DNA of 64,000 nt from Cellulomonas sp. S1-8 (GTDB lineage: Bacteria > Actinomycetota > Actinomycetes > Actinomycetales > Cellulomonadaceae), in the NCBI RefSeq assembly GCF_026184235.1, contig NZ_CP110806.1:1798001-1862000 (forward strand), in the 5' to 3' direction. Below the pieces are notes generated by a model that saw only the letters and a list, made by a program, of their open reading frames with translations, had not been told where the DNA came from and made no database searches. Numbering within the stretch: position 1 is the stretch's first letter; each line of letters starts with the position of its first letter. A program made the translations under genes and the position numbers. Positions 36,779 to 45,572 of this stretch are shown piece after piece.

Positions 36779-37219
36779 ATGGCCGACTCAGGGCGGGCGC
36801 GGAAGCTGCAGGAGCGGGTCCAGCAGGTCGTCGCGCAGATGATCGACACGCGGGTCAAGGACCCGCGGCTCGGGTTCGTGACGGTGACGGACGTGCGTGT
36901 CACCGGTGACCTGCAGCACGCGGACGTGTTCTACACGGTGCTCGGGGACGAGGACGCGCGGCTGGGGTCGGCGAAGGCGCTCGAGAGCGCCAAGGGCCTC
37001 ATCCGCTCGGAGGTCGGCAAGCAGACGGGCATCCGCCTCACACCGACCTTGGCCTTCCACCTCGATGCGGTGCCGGAGACGGCAGCGCACCTCGAGGAGG
37101 CGCTCTCCGAGGCAGCCCGGCGGGACGCCGAGGTCGCCCGGCTGGCAGCCGGTGCGGCGTACGCCGGCGAGGAAGACCCGTACCGTCGTCCCGACGAGGA
37201 CGACGACGCGGCGGTCTGA
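36779..37219 (+). CDS. rbfA: 30S ribosome-binding factor A
   Basis: RbfA is a late 30S assembly factor that binds near the 16S rRNA 5' end. The 146-residue protein has a KH-like fold: [51 protein letters not shown] and [22 protein letters not shown]. The tail is acidic. The ATG at 36779 is preceded by AAGAAAGG. It normally leads to truB; here an exporter/regulator pair intervenes. Confidence 0.95.
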   Translation: MADSGRARKLQERVQQVVAQMIDTRVKDPRLGFVTVTDVRVTGDLQHADVFYTVLGDEDARLGSAKALESAKGLIRSEVGKQTGIRLTPTLAFHLDAVPETAAHLEEALSEAARRDAEVARLAAGAAYAGEEDPYRRPDEDDDAAV

Positions 37220-37235
37220 CGCATCGCACGGACGA

Positions 37236-37277
37236 CACGGGCCCCGTCCCGCGACCTCGGTCGCCGGACGGGGCCCG
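37236..37277. terminator. Bidirectional hairpin between rbfA and the MFS gene
   Basis: ACGGGCCCCGTCC (37236-37248) is perfectly complementary to GGACGGGGCCCGT (37265-37277), with a smaller GCGACC/GGTCGC pairing inside the loop. It lies 16 bases after the rbfA stop, between converging genes. Confidence 0.7.
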
Positions 37278-37311
37278 TCGTCGTACGTGGGGTGCGTCAG
37301 ACGCGAGCCGG

Positions 37312-38799
37312 CTACGCCTGCGCGGTCGCCGACGCCGGCACGGACGTCGGCAGCGCTCGTCCGGTCGACCGCGGCATCGCGAGCGCGACGACGGCGCCGG
37401 TGGCGACGACCGCCGCTGCGACCAGCGCCGCGGGGCGCAGCCCGACCGCGAACGCGTCCGGCGTGAGCTCACCCCCACCGGCGCGGAACACCGCCACGAG
37501 CACTGCGATCCCGAGAGCGCCGCCGACCTCGCGCAGGGTGGCGTTGACGGAGCTCGCCGTCCCGTGGTCCGCACCGGCGACGTCGGCCAGGACGGCGGTC
37601 GCGGACGGTGCGAACGTCAGGCCCATGCCGACCCCGGCGAGCACGAGCCCCGGGACGAGCCCGGCATACGTCGTGGCGTCGCCGACGAGCAGCCCCAGCC
37701 ACGCCAGGCCCGCGGCCTGCAGCGCGAGCCCCGTCGCCAGGAGCGGGCGCACGCCGAGACGGGGTGCGAGCGCGCCGGCGAGGGGGGCGACGAGCATCGG
37801 GGCCGCCGTCCACGGCAGCGTGCGCAAGCCGGCCTCCAGCGCGCTGTGGCCCAGGCCGATCTGGAGGTACTGCGAGAGCAGGAACACCAGCCCGAACACG
37901 CCGACCGAGAACGGCACGACGCTGGCGTTGGCGACCGCGAACGAGCGGATCCGGAACAGCCGCAGCGGCACCAGCGGGTCCGTGGTGCGGCCCTCGTGCC
38001 GCACGAAGGCCACGAGCAGCGCGACACCCAGCACGAGCCCGCCGACGACGGGGCCGGAGTCCCAGCCGTGGTCGCCGGCGCGCACGATCGCCCACACCGT
38101 GGCGAGCACGCCCGTCGCGGCCAGGGCCAGCCCGCGCAGGTCGAGGCGCTGTCGCCTGCCGTGCGACTCGGGCAGCGCGCGCAGCACGAGCGGCACCGCG
38201 ACGATCGCGACGGGGACGTTGATCCAGAAGATGGCCTGCCACGACAGGCCGTCGACGACGGCACCGCCCACGACGGGGCCGAGGGCGATGCCCATGCCCG
38301 ACACGGCGCCCCACACGCCGATCGCCATGGCACGACGTGCGGCGGGGACGGCGGCCGCGAGCAGCGTCAGCGACAGCGGCATGACCGCCGCGGCGCCCGC
38401 GCCCTGCACGGCGCGTGCCGCGATGAGCATCTCCGCGGTGGTGGCGAGCGCGGACGCGACGGAGGCGAGCGCGAACACCGCGATCCCGCCGACGAACACG
38501 CGACGCCGGCCCCACCGGTCACCCAGGGTGGCGGCGGCGATCATGAGCGACGCGAACGCGAGCGTGTAGGCGTTGACCATCCACTGCAGCTGCTCGAGGG
38601 ACGCGGACAGCTCGGTGCGCAGGACGGGCAGCGCGGTGGTCATCACGAGGTTGTCGAGGGTCGCCATGAACATCGGCAGGGACGCGGCGACGAGGGCGAG
38701 GGCGGTGCCGACGGGTGTGCGCACCCGCGAGGCAGGCGGGCGGACGACGGGTGGCGGCAGAGGCGGGCTGACGGTCACGACGGGCTCCTCGGTTGGCAT
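37312..38799 (-). CDS. MFS drug/proton antiporter, DHA2 (14-helix) type
   Basis: A 495-residue exporter with about 14 hydrophobic helices. Motif A is present (MIAAATLGDRWGRRRVFVGG), as are the DHA2 helix 1 motif (MFMATLDNLVMTTALPVLRTEL), the helix 4-5 region (AARAVQGAGAAAVMPLSLTLL) and the antiporter motif C area (GVWGAVSGMGIALGPVVGGAVVDGLSWQAIFWINVPV). The substrate is probably a toxic organic compound and cannot be predicted. The ATG at 38799 is used. It is divergent from the adjacent TetR gene across 51 bp, the usual exporter/repressor arrangement. Confidence 0.92.
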   Translation of the reverse strand: MPTEEPVVTVSPPLPPPVVRPPASRVRTPVGTALALVAASLPMFMATLDNLVMTTALPVLRTELSASLEQLQWMVNAYTLAFASLMIAAATLGDRWGRRRVFVGGIAVFALASVASALATTAEMLIAARAVQGAGAAAVMPLSLTLLAAAVPAARRAMAIGVWGAVSGMGIALGPVVGGAVVDGLSWQAIFWINVPVAIVAVPLVLRALPESHGRRQRLDLRGLALAATGVLATVWAIVRAGDHGWDSGPVVGGLVLGVALLVAFVRHEGRTTDPLVPLRLFRIRSFAVANASVVPFSVGVFGLVFLLSQYLQIGLGHSALEAGLRTLPWTAAPMLVAPLAGALAPRLGVRPLLATGLALQAAGLAWLGLLVGDATTYAGLVPGLVLAGVGMGLTFAPSATAVLADVAGADHGTASSVNATLREVGGALGIAVLVAVFRAGGGELTPDAFAVGLRPAALVAAAVVATGAVVALAMPRSTGRALPTSVPASATAQA

Positions 38800-38850
38800 C
38801 GAATGATTACTTACTGCGAGACCGTAGGCATCCGCTGATAACATGTCAAC
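38800..38850. promoter_or_regulatory. MFS/TetR divergent promoter with tandem AACATGTC boxes
   Basis: This 51-bp gap is A/T-rich for the genome. The octamer AACATGTC occurs twice in tandem (38840-38847 and 38848-38855), the second overlapping the tetR start codon. TAACAT (38839-38844) is a -10 candidate six bases before that ATG, so the regulator mRNA may be leaderless and autorepressed. The boxes are a plausible operator (inference). Confidence 0.5.
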
Positions 38851-39432
38851 ATGTCCACCGCACCGAGCCGCGACGAGGCGGCCACCCGCATGACCGGTGA
38901 CCAGCGTCGGGAGCAGATCCTGCTCGCGGCACGTCACGTCTTCGCCGAGCACGGCTACGCCGCAACGACCGACGAGATCGCCCGCGCCGCCGGCGTGTCC
39001 CAGCCGTACGTCGTGCGGCTCTTCGGGTCCAAGCGCGAGCTGTTCGTCGCCACGCACCGCCAGGCCACCCAGGAGGTGCTCGACACCCTCGGCGCCCCGG
39101 CGCCGGGACCCGACGCCGGGGGCGACATGGCCGGGGCGTACGCGGCGATGCTCGAGGACCGGGACCTGCTGCGGCTGGTGATGCACGGCTTCCTCGCCGA
39201 CGACGAGGAGGTCGCCCGGCGTGCCCGGCAGACCCTCGGCGAGGCGTTCGAGCTGTTCCGTGAGCGCACGGGTGCGGGCGAGGACGAGGCGCGCACGTTC
39301 GTCGCGCAGGGCATGCTCCTCAACGTCCTGTACGCCGTGCGGACGCCCGAGCACCGGGGTGAGTCCGCGGCCGTCGACGCCCTGCTCGAGTGCGTGACGC
39401 GCGCCCTGTCGGCCGCCGGGTCGCGCGCGTGA
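38851..39432 (+). CDS. TetR-family transcriptional regulator
   Basis: A 193-residue repressor-type protein. The N-terminal HTH is clear (RREQILLAARHVFAEHGYAATTDEIARAAGVSQPYVVRLFGSKRELFVATHR, residues ~18-68). The C-terminal ligand domain is all-helical. It probably represses the divergent MFS exporter gene. Its stop overlaps the truB GTG by four bases (GTGA), so truB may be co-transcribed with this regulator. Confidence 0.92.
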   Translation: MSTAPSRDEAATRMTGDQRREQILLAARHVFAEHGYAATTDEIARAAGVSQPYVVRLFGSKRELFVATHRQATQEVLDTLGAPAPGPDAGGDMAGAYAAMLEDRDLLRLVMHGFLADDEEVARRARQTLGEAFELFRERTGAGEDEARTFVAQGMLLNVLYAVRTPEHRGESAAVDALLECVTRALSAAGSRA

Positions 39433-40391
39433 GCGCCCCCGCGCACCGCACCGGGGAGCGCCCGGCGCCCGGTCCGCGTCGCCCGACGGCGCAGGACGGC
39501 GTGCTCGTCGTCGACAAGCCCGCCGGGTGGACCAGCCACGACGTCGTCGCGCGCGTGCGTCGCCTCGCCTCGACCCGCAAGGTCGGTCACGCCGGGACGC
39601 TCGACCCCATGGCGACGGGCGTGCTCGTCCTGGGTGTGGGGCGCGCCACCCGGCTGCTCACGTACGTGACGGGCGCCGACAAGGACTACACCGCCACGGT
39701 GCGCCTGGGCGTGGTCACGACCACCGACGACGCCGAGGGGGAGGTGCTCGAGCAGGTCGACGCCGCGCACCTGGTGCGCGGCGACCTCGAGGCCCCCGTC
39801 GCCGCGCTGACGGGCGACATCCAGCAGCGGCCCAGCGCGGTCTCCGCGATCAAGGTCGACGGGCAGCGCGCCTACGCGCGCGTCCGCGCCGGCGAGGACG
39901 TCGTCCTGGCGTCGCGCGCCGTCCACGTGGCGCGCCTGGCGGTCCTCGACGTGCGACCGGCGGTGGTCGACGGCCACGCGGTGCTCGACGTGGACGTCGA
40001 GGTGACGTGCTCCTCCGGCACGTACGTCCGCGCCCTCGCCCGGGACCTGGGAGCGGCGCTCGGTGTCGGGGGGCACCTGACCGCGCTGCGCCGCACCCGC
40101 GTCGGGGGGTTCGGGATCGCGCAGGCGCGCACGCTCGACGACCTGGCGACCACACCCGACGACGAGGCCGTGACCGTGCAGCCGCTCGCCGCCGCGGCGA
40201 GGTCCGTCCTGCCGGTGCGGGAGCTCACGGAGGCCGACGCGCGGGCGCTGTCCTACGGGCAGGGCGTGGTGCCGGCGGACGAGCCCGACGGGCCGGTCGC
40301 GGCGCTGGGGCCGGACGGCGGGCTCGTCGCGGTCGTCGAGCGGCGTGGCCCGCTGCTGCGACCGGCGGTCGTGTTCGCGCCGGCGACCTGA
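39429..40391 (+). CDS. truB: tRNA pseudouridine(55) synthase
   Basis: TruB makes pseudouridine 55 in the T-loop of tRNAs. The 320-residue protein has VLVVDKPAGWTSHDVVARVRR, the catalytic Asp motif HAGTLDPMATGVLVLGVGRATRL, DKDYTATVRLGVVTTTDDAEGE, IQQRPSAVSAIKVDGQRAYARVRAGE and CSSGTYVRALARDLGAALG, plus a C-terminal PUA-like part. The GTG at 39429 overlaps the TetR stop. In the usual order truB follows rbfA and precedes ribF; both neighbours are displaced here by accessory genes. Confidence 0.95.
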   Translation: MSAPAHRTGERPAPGPRRPTAQDGVLVVDKPAGWTSHDVVARVRRLASTRKVGHAGTLDPMATGVLVLGVGRATRLLTYVTGADKDYTATVRLGVVTTTDDAEGEVLEQVDAAHLVRGDLEAPVAALTGDIQQRPSAVSAIKVDGQRAYARVRAGEDVVLASRAVHVARLAVLDVRPAVVDGHAVLDVDVEVTCSSGTYVRALARDLGAALGVGGHLTALRRTRVGGFGIAQARTLDDLATTPDDEAVTVQPLAAAARSVLPVRELTEADARALSYGQGVVPADEPDGPVAALGPDGGLVAVVERRGPLLRPAVVFAPAT

Positions 40392-40545
40392 CGGCTCCGG
40401 TGGCGACGGCACGAAACGATTCGACCCGAAGTGGGACGATCGACCTACTTCCGGTTCGTCGGGTTCGCACCTAGCCTGACGGTCGCAGGACGAGCGCACC
40501 GCACGCCGAGGTGTGGGAGCGCTCCCTAATCGACGGGGAGACGAC
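40392..40545 (+). promoter_or_regulatory. cenC-like gene promoter and leader
   Basis: The region is A/T-richer than its flanks. A -35/-10 pair is possible: TTCCGG (40449-40454) and TAGCCT (40472-40477) with 17 bp between. Transcription would start near 40484. The leader contains a CebR/CelR-type palindrome (40514-40527), and GGGGAG (40535-40540) is the ribosome binding site. Confidence 0.55.
40514..40527. promoter_or_regulatory. CebR/CelR-type operator
   Basis: TGGGAGCGCTCCCT matches 13 of 14 bases of TGGGAGCGCTCCCA, the operator bound by the LacI-family cellobiose-responsive repressors CelR (Thermobifida fusca) and CebR (Streptomyces). It lies about 30 nt after the predicted transcription start and 18 nt before the start codon, suited to block elongation until cellobiose is present. 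Confidence 0.85.
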
Positions 40546-43500
40546 GTGGTTTCTCGAGGGAACCGCCGCGCGCCACGCGCGGCGACAGCGATCATCAGTG
40601 CCGGTGTGCTCGTGGGTGTCGGGCTGCTGCCCGCGGCCGCGGTCGACGTCGGCTTCGACGACGGGCCGGGCGCGTGGATCGCGTACGGCACGGACGGTGA
40701 CATCGACACCAGCACTGGTGCGCTGTGCGTCGACGTGCCCGCGGGCTCCGCGCAGTACGGCGTCGGCGTCGTGCTCAACGGCGTGGCCGTCGAGCAGGAC
40801 GCGACCTACACCTTCTCCTACACGGCCAGCGCGTCCACCGACGTCACGATCCGTGCGCTCGTCGGCCAGAACGGCGCGCCCTACGGCACGGTCCTCGACA
40901 CGAGCCCCGCCCTGACGGCCGAGCCGACCGCGGTCGAGGAGACCTTCACCGCGACCGCGTCCTACCCCGCAGCACCCACGGACGAGTCGCCCGAGGGGCA
41001 GATCGCGTTCCAGCTCGGCGGGTTCACCGCCGAGGCCTGGACCTTCTGCCTCGACGACGTGGTGCTGAGCAGCGACAGCGAGCTGCTGCCCCACACGTCG
41101 TTCGCCGAGAGCCTCGGCCCCTGGGGCCTGTACGGCACGGGCGACCCCGTCTTCGCGGACGGCGAGATGTGCGTCGAGGTGCCCGGCGGCAACGCCAACC
41201 CCTGGGACGCCGGTCTGTCGTTCACCGGTCTGCCGATCGAGGAGGGCGAGAACTACGTCCTGTCGCTGACCGGACGGACCGAGCCCGCGACGCCCGTGCG
41301 TGTCATCGTCGGCGAGGGCGGCGGGGCGTACCGCACGGTCCTCGAGCAGGCGGCCGCGCCGCTGGCGGCCGAGACCACCACCCTGACCTACCCGTTCACG
41401 TCGGCCCTGACGTTCCCCGCCGACGGTGAGGCGCCCGGTCAGGTCGCGATCCACCTCGGCAAGACCGACGGGTACACGTTCTGCCTCACGGAGGTGTCCT
41501 TGACCTCGACCGCCACACCGCCGCCCCCGTACGAGCCGGACACCGGCCCGCGGGTCCGCGTCAACCAGGTCGGCTACCTGCCGCACGCCCCCAAGCGCGC
41601 GACGCTGGTCACCGAAGCGACCGACGCCGTGGCGTGGCAGCTGCTCGACGCCGCGGGCTACGAGCTCGCCGCGGGCGAGTCGCAGCCCGTGGGCGCGGAC
41701 GCGTCGTCCGGCCAGGACGTGCACGTCATCGACTTCTCCGACGTCACCACGACCGGCTCCGGGCTCACGCTCGTCGCCGACGGCGAGACGAGCCACCCGT
41801 TCGCGATCGCCGAGGACCTGTACGCGCAGCTGCGCTACGACGCGCTGAACTACTTCTACCTCGCGCGCTCGGGGATCGACATCGAGGCCTCCATCGTGGG
41901 CGAGGAGTACGCACGCGAGGCAGGGCACGTGGGCGTCGCGCCCAACCAGGGCGACACCGAGGTGCCGTGCATCGGACCGCGCGACTACTACGACGGCTGG
42001 ACGTGCGACTACACGCTCGACGTCACCGGCGGCTGGTACGACGCGGGCGACCACGGCAAGTACGTCGTCAACGGCGGCATCTCGGTCGCCCAGCTGCTCT
42101 CCACCTACGAGCGCACGCTGCACGCACCCGGCGCCACCGCGGGAGCGCTCGACGACGGCACGCTGGACCTGCCCGAGCACGGCAACGGCGTGCCCGACGT
42201 GCTCGACGAGGCACGCTGGGAGCTGGAGTGGATGCTCAAGATGGTCGTGCCGTCCGGCGAGTACGCCGGCATGGTGCACCACAAGATCCACGACGAGGGC
42301 TGGACGGGGCTGCCGCTCATGCCGGCAGACGACCCGCAGGTCCGCTCGCTGCACCGGCCGTCGACCGCCGCGACCCTCAACGTCGCCGCGGCCGCTGCCC
42401 AGGGTGCCCGGCTGTTCGCCGAGTACGACGAGGAGTTCGCGGCGACGCTGCTCGAGGCGGCACGCTCGACGTACGAGGCCGCGCTCGCGCACCCCGACGT
42501 CTACGCGCCCGCCGCCGCGGGCAGCGACGGCGGCGGTCCGTACAACGACTCCGACGTGTCGGACGAGTTCTACTGGGCGGCTGCCGAGCTGTACGTGACC
42601 ACCGCCGAGCAGCGCTTCGCGGACGAGCTCACGGCGAACGAGCACCACACCGGTGACGTGTTCGGCCCCGGCGGCTTCCACTGGGGTGGCACGGCGGCCC
42701 TCGGGCGCCTGACGCTCGCCACCGTGCCGAACGCCCTGCCGGACCGCGACGCGGTCCGCGCGTCGGTCGTCGCCGGTGCGGACGCCTACCTGGAGGCGCA
42801 GGCGGCCCAGCCCTGGGGCTCGGTCTACTCGCCGACGGGCGGCGCGTACGACTGGGGCTCGAACTCCTCGGTCGCCAACATCCTCGTCGTGATCGCCACG
42901 GCGTACGACCTCACGGGCGACGAGCAGTACCTGCACGGCACCCTCGAGGGCCTGGACTACCTGTTCGGGCGCAACGCGCTCAACCAGTCGTACGTGACCG
43001 GTTGGGGGACCGTGTCGTCCGAGAACCAGCACTCCCGCTGGTTCGCCGCGCAGCTCGACCCCGCGCTGCCGCACCCGCCCCCGGGATCGCTCGCCGGTGG
43101 GCCGAACTCGATGACCGGCACGTGGGACCCGACGATGCAGGCGACCCTGTCGCAGGGCTGCGCGCCGGCCATGTGCTACCTCGACGAGATCAGCTCGTGG
43201 GCGTCCAACGAGATCACGGTCAACTGGAACTCGGCGATGTCGTGGGTGGCCTCGTTCGCGGCCGACCAGAAGGACGGCGCGCTCGGCGCGGTCGCACCCG
43301 CGATCACGGCCGAGCCCACCGACGCCACCGTGGCGCTCGGTGCGACGGCGACGTTCACCGCGGCCGCGTCGGGGGCCCCGGCTCCCACCGTGCAGTGGCA
43401 GGTGCGCGACGGCGCGAAGTGGCGTGACGTGCCGGGGGCGACGTCCACGACGCTCTCGGTCGTCGCGACGTCGAAGACCGCCGGCGCGCAGTACCGCGCG

Positions 43501-43839
43501 GTCTTCACCAACGCGTCCGGCACGGCGACCACCCAGGTCGCGCGGCTGGTCGTCACGCAGCAGGCACCGGTGGTCGTCCGACACCCCACCGACGTGACCG
43601 GGCGGATGGGCACGTTCGTGTCCTTCACGGCCGCCGCGAGCGGGCAGCCCGCGCCGACGGTGCGCTGGCAGGTGCGCTGGGGCGGCGGCCAGTGGATCAC
43701 GGTGCCGTTCGCGACGAGCACGACGCTGCGGGTGCTCGTCACACCGCTCGCGTACGGCACGCAGTACCGCGCGGTGTTCACCAACACGGTCGGGACGGTC
43801 GCGACCGACGGTGCGCGCCTGACGCCGCGGTTCCGCTGA
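40546..43839 (+). CDS. cenC: Secreted family 9 cellulase, CenC-like (CBM4-CBM4-Ig-GH9-Ig-Ig)
   Basis: A 1,097-residue secreted endo-beta-1,4-glucanase closely resembling C. fimi CenC. Layout: signal peptide (~1-33, ending AAA before VDV); CBM4 (~34-180, FDDGPGAWIAYGTDGDIDTS); second CBM4 (~185-335, SFAESLGPWGLYGTGDPV); Ig-like CelD_N domain (~345-435, RVRVNQVGYLPHAPKRATLV); GH9 catalytic domain (~445-895). GH9 residues include the base-bearing GGWYDAGDHGKY (~495), SSENQHSRWF, and the acid in DEISSWASNEITVNWNSA (~880-895). Two C-terminal Ig-like repeats follow. A GTG at 40513 is in frame but lies inside the operator; 40546 has a proper ribosome binding site and MVSR N-terminus. It is flanked by translation genes. 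Confidence 0.95.
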   Translation: MVSRGNRRAPRAATAIISAGVLVGVGLLPAAAVDVGFDDGPGAWIAYGTDGDIDTSTGALCVDVPAGSAQYGVGVVLNGVAVEQDATYTFSYTASASTDVTIRALVGQNGAPYGTVLDTSPALTAEPTAVEETFTATASYPAAPTDESPEGQIAFQLGGFTAEAWTFCLDDVVLSSDSELLPHTSFAESLGPWGLYGTGDPVFADGEMCVEVPGGNANPWDAGLSFTGLPIEEGENYVLSLTGRTEPATPVRVIVGEGGGAYRTVLEQAAAPLAAETTTLTYPFTSALTFPADGEAPGQVAIHLGKTDGYTFCLTEVSLTSTATPPPPYEPDTGPRVRVNQVGYLPHAPKRATLVTEATDAVAWQLLDAAGYELAAGESQPVGADASSGQDVHVIDFSDVTTTGSGLTLVADGETSHPFAIAEDLYAQLRYDALNYFYLARSGIDIEASIVGEEYAREAGHVGVAPNQGDTEVPCIGPRDYYDGWTCDYTLDVTGGWYDAGDHGKYVVNGGISVAQLLSTYERTLHAPGATAGALDDGTLDLPEHGNGVPDVLDEARWELEWMLKMVVPSGEYAGMVHHKIHDEGWTGLPLMPADDPQVRSLHRPSTAATLNVAAAAAQGARLFAEYDEEFAATLLEAARSTYEAALAHPDVYAPAAAGSDGGGPYNDSDVSDEFYWAAAELYVTTAEQRFADELTANEHHTGDVFGPGGFHWGGTAALGRLTLATVPNALPDRDAVRASVVAGADAYLEAQAAQPWGSVYSPTGGAYDWGSNSSVANILVVIATAYDLTGDEQYLHGTLEGLDYLFGRNALNQSYVTGWGTVSSENQHSRWFAAQLDPALPHPPPGSLAGGPNSMTGTWDPTMQATLSQGCAPAMCYLDEISSWASNEITVNWNSAMSWVASFAADQKDGALGAVAPAITAEPTDATVALGATATFTAAASGAPAPTVQWQVRDGAKWRDVPGATSTTLSVVATSKTAGAQYRAVFTNASGTATTQVARLVVTQQAPVVVRHPTDVTGRMGTFVSFTAAASGQPAPTVRWQVRWGGGQWITVPFATSTTLRVLVTPLAYGTQYRAVFTNTVGTVATDGARLTPRFR

Positions 43840-43845
43840 GAGCAC

Positions 43846-43888
43846 GCACCGCCCGTCCCCGCGCGCTCGCGTCGGGGACGGGCGGTGC
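43846..43888 (+). terminator. Strong terminator hairpin after the cellulase gene
   Basis: GCACCGCCCGTCCCCG (43846-43861) and its exact complement at 43873-43888 form a perfect 16-bp stem with an 11-base loop, starting seven bases after the stop. It should insulate ribF from cellulase transcription. Confidence 0.85.
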
Positions 43889-43964
43889 CGTGCGTCGGCG
43901 CCCGGCGTGGCAGGCTTGTCCGCCGGGCCCCGCGACGGGCGGGCCGACGTGGACGGGAGCGGGT

Positions 43965-44966
43965 GTGCAGGTCTGGACCGACGTGTCGCAGGTGCCCATC
44001 GGGTGGGGGCCGTCCGTCGTGACGCTCGGCAACTTCGACGGCGTGCACCGCGGACACGTCGCGGTGCTCACGCGCATGGTCGAGGATGCGCGCGCCGCGG
44101 GTGCGCACGCCGTCGCGGTCACCTTCACCCCGCACCCCGCCCAGGTCCACCGCCCCGAGGAGGCACCCCCGCTGCTGCTGGGGGACGCCGACCGGCTCGA
44201 CCTGCTGGCGGCCACCGGGCTGGACGCGGTCCTGCTGGTGACGTACACGCTGGACTTCGCCCGGCAGAGCCCGCAGGAGTTCGCACAGCGGTACCTCGTC
44301 GACGGGCTGGGCGCGCGCACGGTCGTCGTGGGCCGTGACGTCCGCTTCGGATGGCAGAACTCCGGCGACCTGTCGACGATGCGCACCCTGGGGGAGCGCC
44401 ACGGGTTCGTCGTCGAGGTCATCGACGACGTCCGCCCCGGGGACGGCCCTGACGCTCCTGCGCACCGCCGCTGGTCGTCGACCTGGGTGCGCGAGCTGCT
44501 CGCCGCGGGCGACGTGCGGGCTGCGTCGGACGTGCTCGGCCGGCCGCACCGGGTGCGGGGGGTGGTGGTGCACGGCGACGCGCGCGGGCGCGAGCTCGGC
44601 TACCCGACCGCGAACCTGGGTCCGTCGGTCGGGATGGTGCCTGCCGACGGCGTCTACGCGGGGTGGCTGCGGCGTGGTGCGGAGCGTCCCGACGGCACAC
44701 CGGTCCCCGCCGCCGACCGGCTGCTGCCCGCCGCGGTGTCGATCGGCACCAACCCGACGTTCGGCGGGCGCGTCCGCCGCGTCGAGGCCTACGTGCTCGA
44801 CCGCACGGATCTCGACCTCTACGACGAGGAGGTGGTCGTCGAGCTGGTCGGTCGGCTGCGCCCGACGCTGCGGTTCGACTCGGTCGAGGGTCTGCTCGAG
44901 CAGATGGCGGCGGACGTGGACGACGTGCGACGGGAGCTGGGGCTCGCGTCGCCGGACCCGGTGTGA
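43965..44966 (+). CDS. ribF: Bifunctional riboflavin kinase/FAD synthetase
   Basis: RibF makes FMN from riboflavin and then FAD. The 333-residue protein has the nucleotidyl-transfer domain (VVTLGNFDGVHRGHVAVLTRM, FTPHPAQVHRP, VVVGRDVRFGWQNSGDLSTM, STWVRELLAAGDV) and a C-terminal flavokinase domain (RVRGVVVHGDARGRELGYPTANL, the conserved GYPTAN, then SIGTNPTF and VEAYVLDRTDLDLYDEEVVVELV). The GTG at 43965 is preceded by GGGAG. It leads to rpsO as in most bacteria. Confidence 0.96.
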   Translation: MQVWTDVSQVPIGWGPSVVTLGNFDGVHRGHVAVLTRMVEDARAAGAHAVAVTFTPHPAQVHRPEEAPPLLLGDADRLDLLAATGLDAVLLVTYTLDFARQSPQEFAQRYLVDGLGARTVVVGRDVRFGWQNSGDLSTMRTLGERHGFVVEVIDDVRPGDGPDAPAHRRWSSTWVRELLAAGDVRAASDVLGRPHRVRGVVVHGDARGRELGYPTANLGPSVGMVPADGVYAGWLRRGAERPDGTPVPAADRLLPAAVSIGTNPTFGGRVRRVEAYVLDRTDLDLYDEEVVVELVGRLRPTLRFDSVEGLLEQMAADVDDVRRELGLASPDPV

Positions 44967-44988
44967 CGGCATGAACGGCGGGCACTGG

Positions 44989-44994
44989 TAGGGT
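44989..44994 (+). promoter_or_regulatory. rpsO -10 hexamer
   Basis: TAGGGT lies 22 bases after the ribF stop and would start transcription near 45001, giving rpsO a leader of about 80 nt with GAGGAG before the GTG at 45083. No convincing -35 was seen. Confidence 0.45.
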
Positions 44995-45082
44995 TGTCCA
45001 CGCCGTACGACCGGCCGCGGACCGAGAGAGCCCGGGTGGACATGCCCCGGCGCACCGCGCAACGAGACACCTGAGGAGCACC

Positions 45083-45352
45083 GTGCCGCTCGACCTTGGC
45101 ATCAAGCAGTCCATCATGACCGAGTACGCCACCCACGAGGGTGACACGGGCTCGCCCGAGGTCCAGATCGCGGTCCTGACGCATCGGATCAAGGACCTCA
45201 CCGAGCACCTCAAGGTGCACAAGCACGACCACCACAGCCGGCGCGGCCTGCTGCTGCTGGTCGGGCGCCGTCGCCGTCTGCTGGGCTACCTGCAGAAGGT
45301 CGACATCAACCGCTACCGCGCCCTCATCGAGCGGCTCGGCCTGCGTCGCTGA
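45083..45352 (+). CDS. rpsO: 30S ribosomal protein S15
   Basis: Standard 89-residue S15: [87 protein letters not shown] with the conserved D-x-G-S-x-E-x-Q and HHSRRGL motifs. It binds 16S rRNA early in 30S assembly. The GTG at 45083 follows GAGGAG. A perfect terminator hairpin follows, then pnp. Confidence 0.98.
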   Translation: MPLDLGIKQSIMTEYATHEGDTGSPEVQIAVLTHRIKDLTEHLKVHKHDHHSRRGLLLLVGRRRRLLGYLQKVDINRYRALIERLGLRR

Positions 45353-45361
45353 ACGACCCGC

Positions 45362-45392
45362 ACCAGCCCGGACCGTGTCGGTCCGGGCTGGT
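45362..45392 (+). terminator. Terminator hairpin between rpsO and pnp
   Basis: ACCAGCCCGGACC (45362-45374) and GGTCCGGGCTGGT (45380-45392) make a perfect 13-bp stem with a five-base loop, nine bases past the rpsO stop. The remaining 180 bp before pnp hold no gene that I can see and presumably contain the pnp promoter. In other bacteria this spacer is also an RNase processing target. Confidence 0.8.
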
Positions 45393-45572
45393 CCTGCGTC
45401 GGGCCCGCCCCGTCGGGGCGGCCTGACGTGCACCACCGCACCACCAGCTCAACCACCGCGCCGACCCCGCTCGTCCGGTCCTCGGTAGTGGCCCTCGGAA
45501 CACGTGTCCGGGTACCACGGTCGAAGACCGCCGCGGGGCAGGGCGGCGCCTTCGAGAACAAGGAGGGCACCC

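Noticed and set aside
40513..40545. Upstream GTG start for the cellulase gene at 40513
   Set aside because: It lies within the CebR-type palindrome, has no ribosome binding site, and would put about eleven extra residues before a normal signal peptide.
40471..43845. Very long open frames on the strand opposite real genes, such as 1,124 codons opposite the cellulase gene
   Set aside because: They are produced by the high GC content and rare stop codons. They are low-complexity Arg/Gly/Ala/Asp-rich translations with no domains and fully overlap well-recognised genes.
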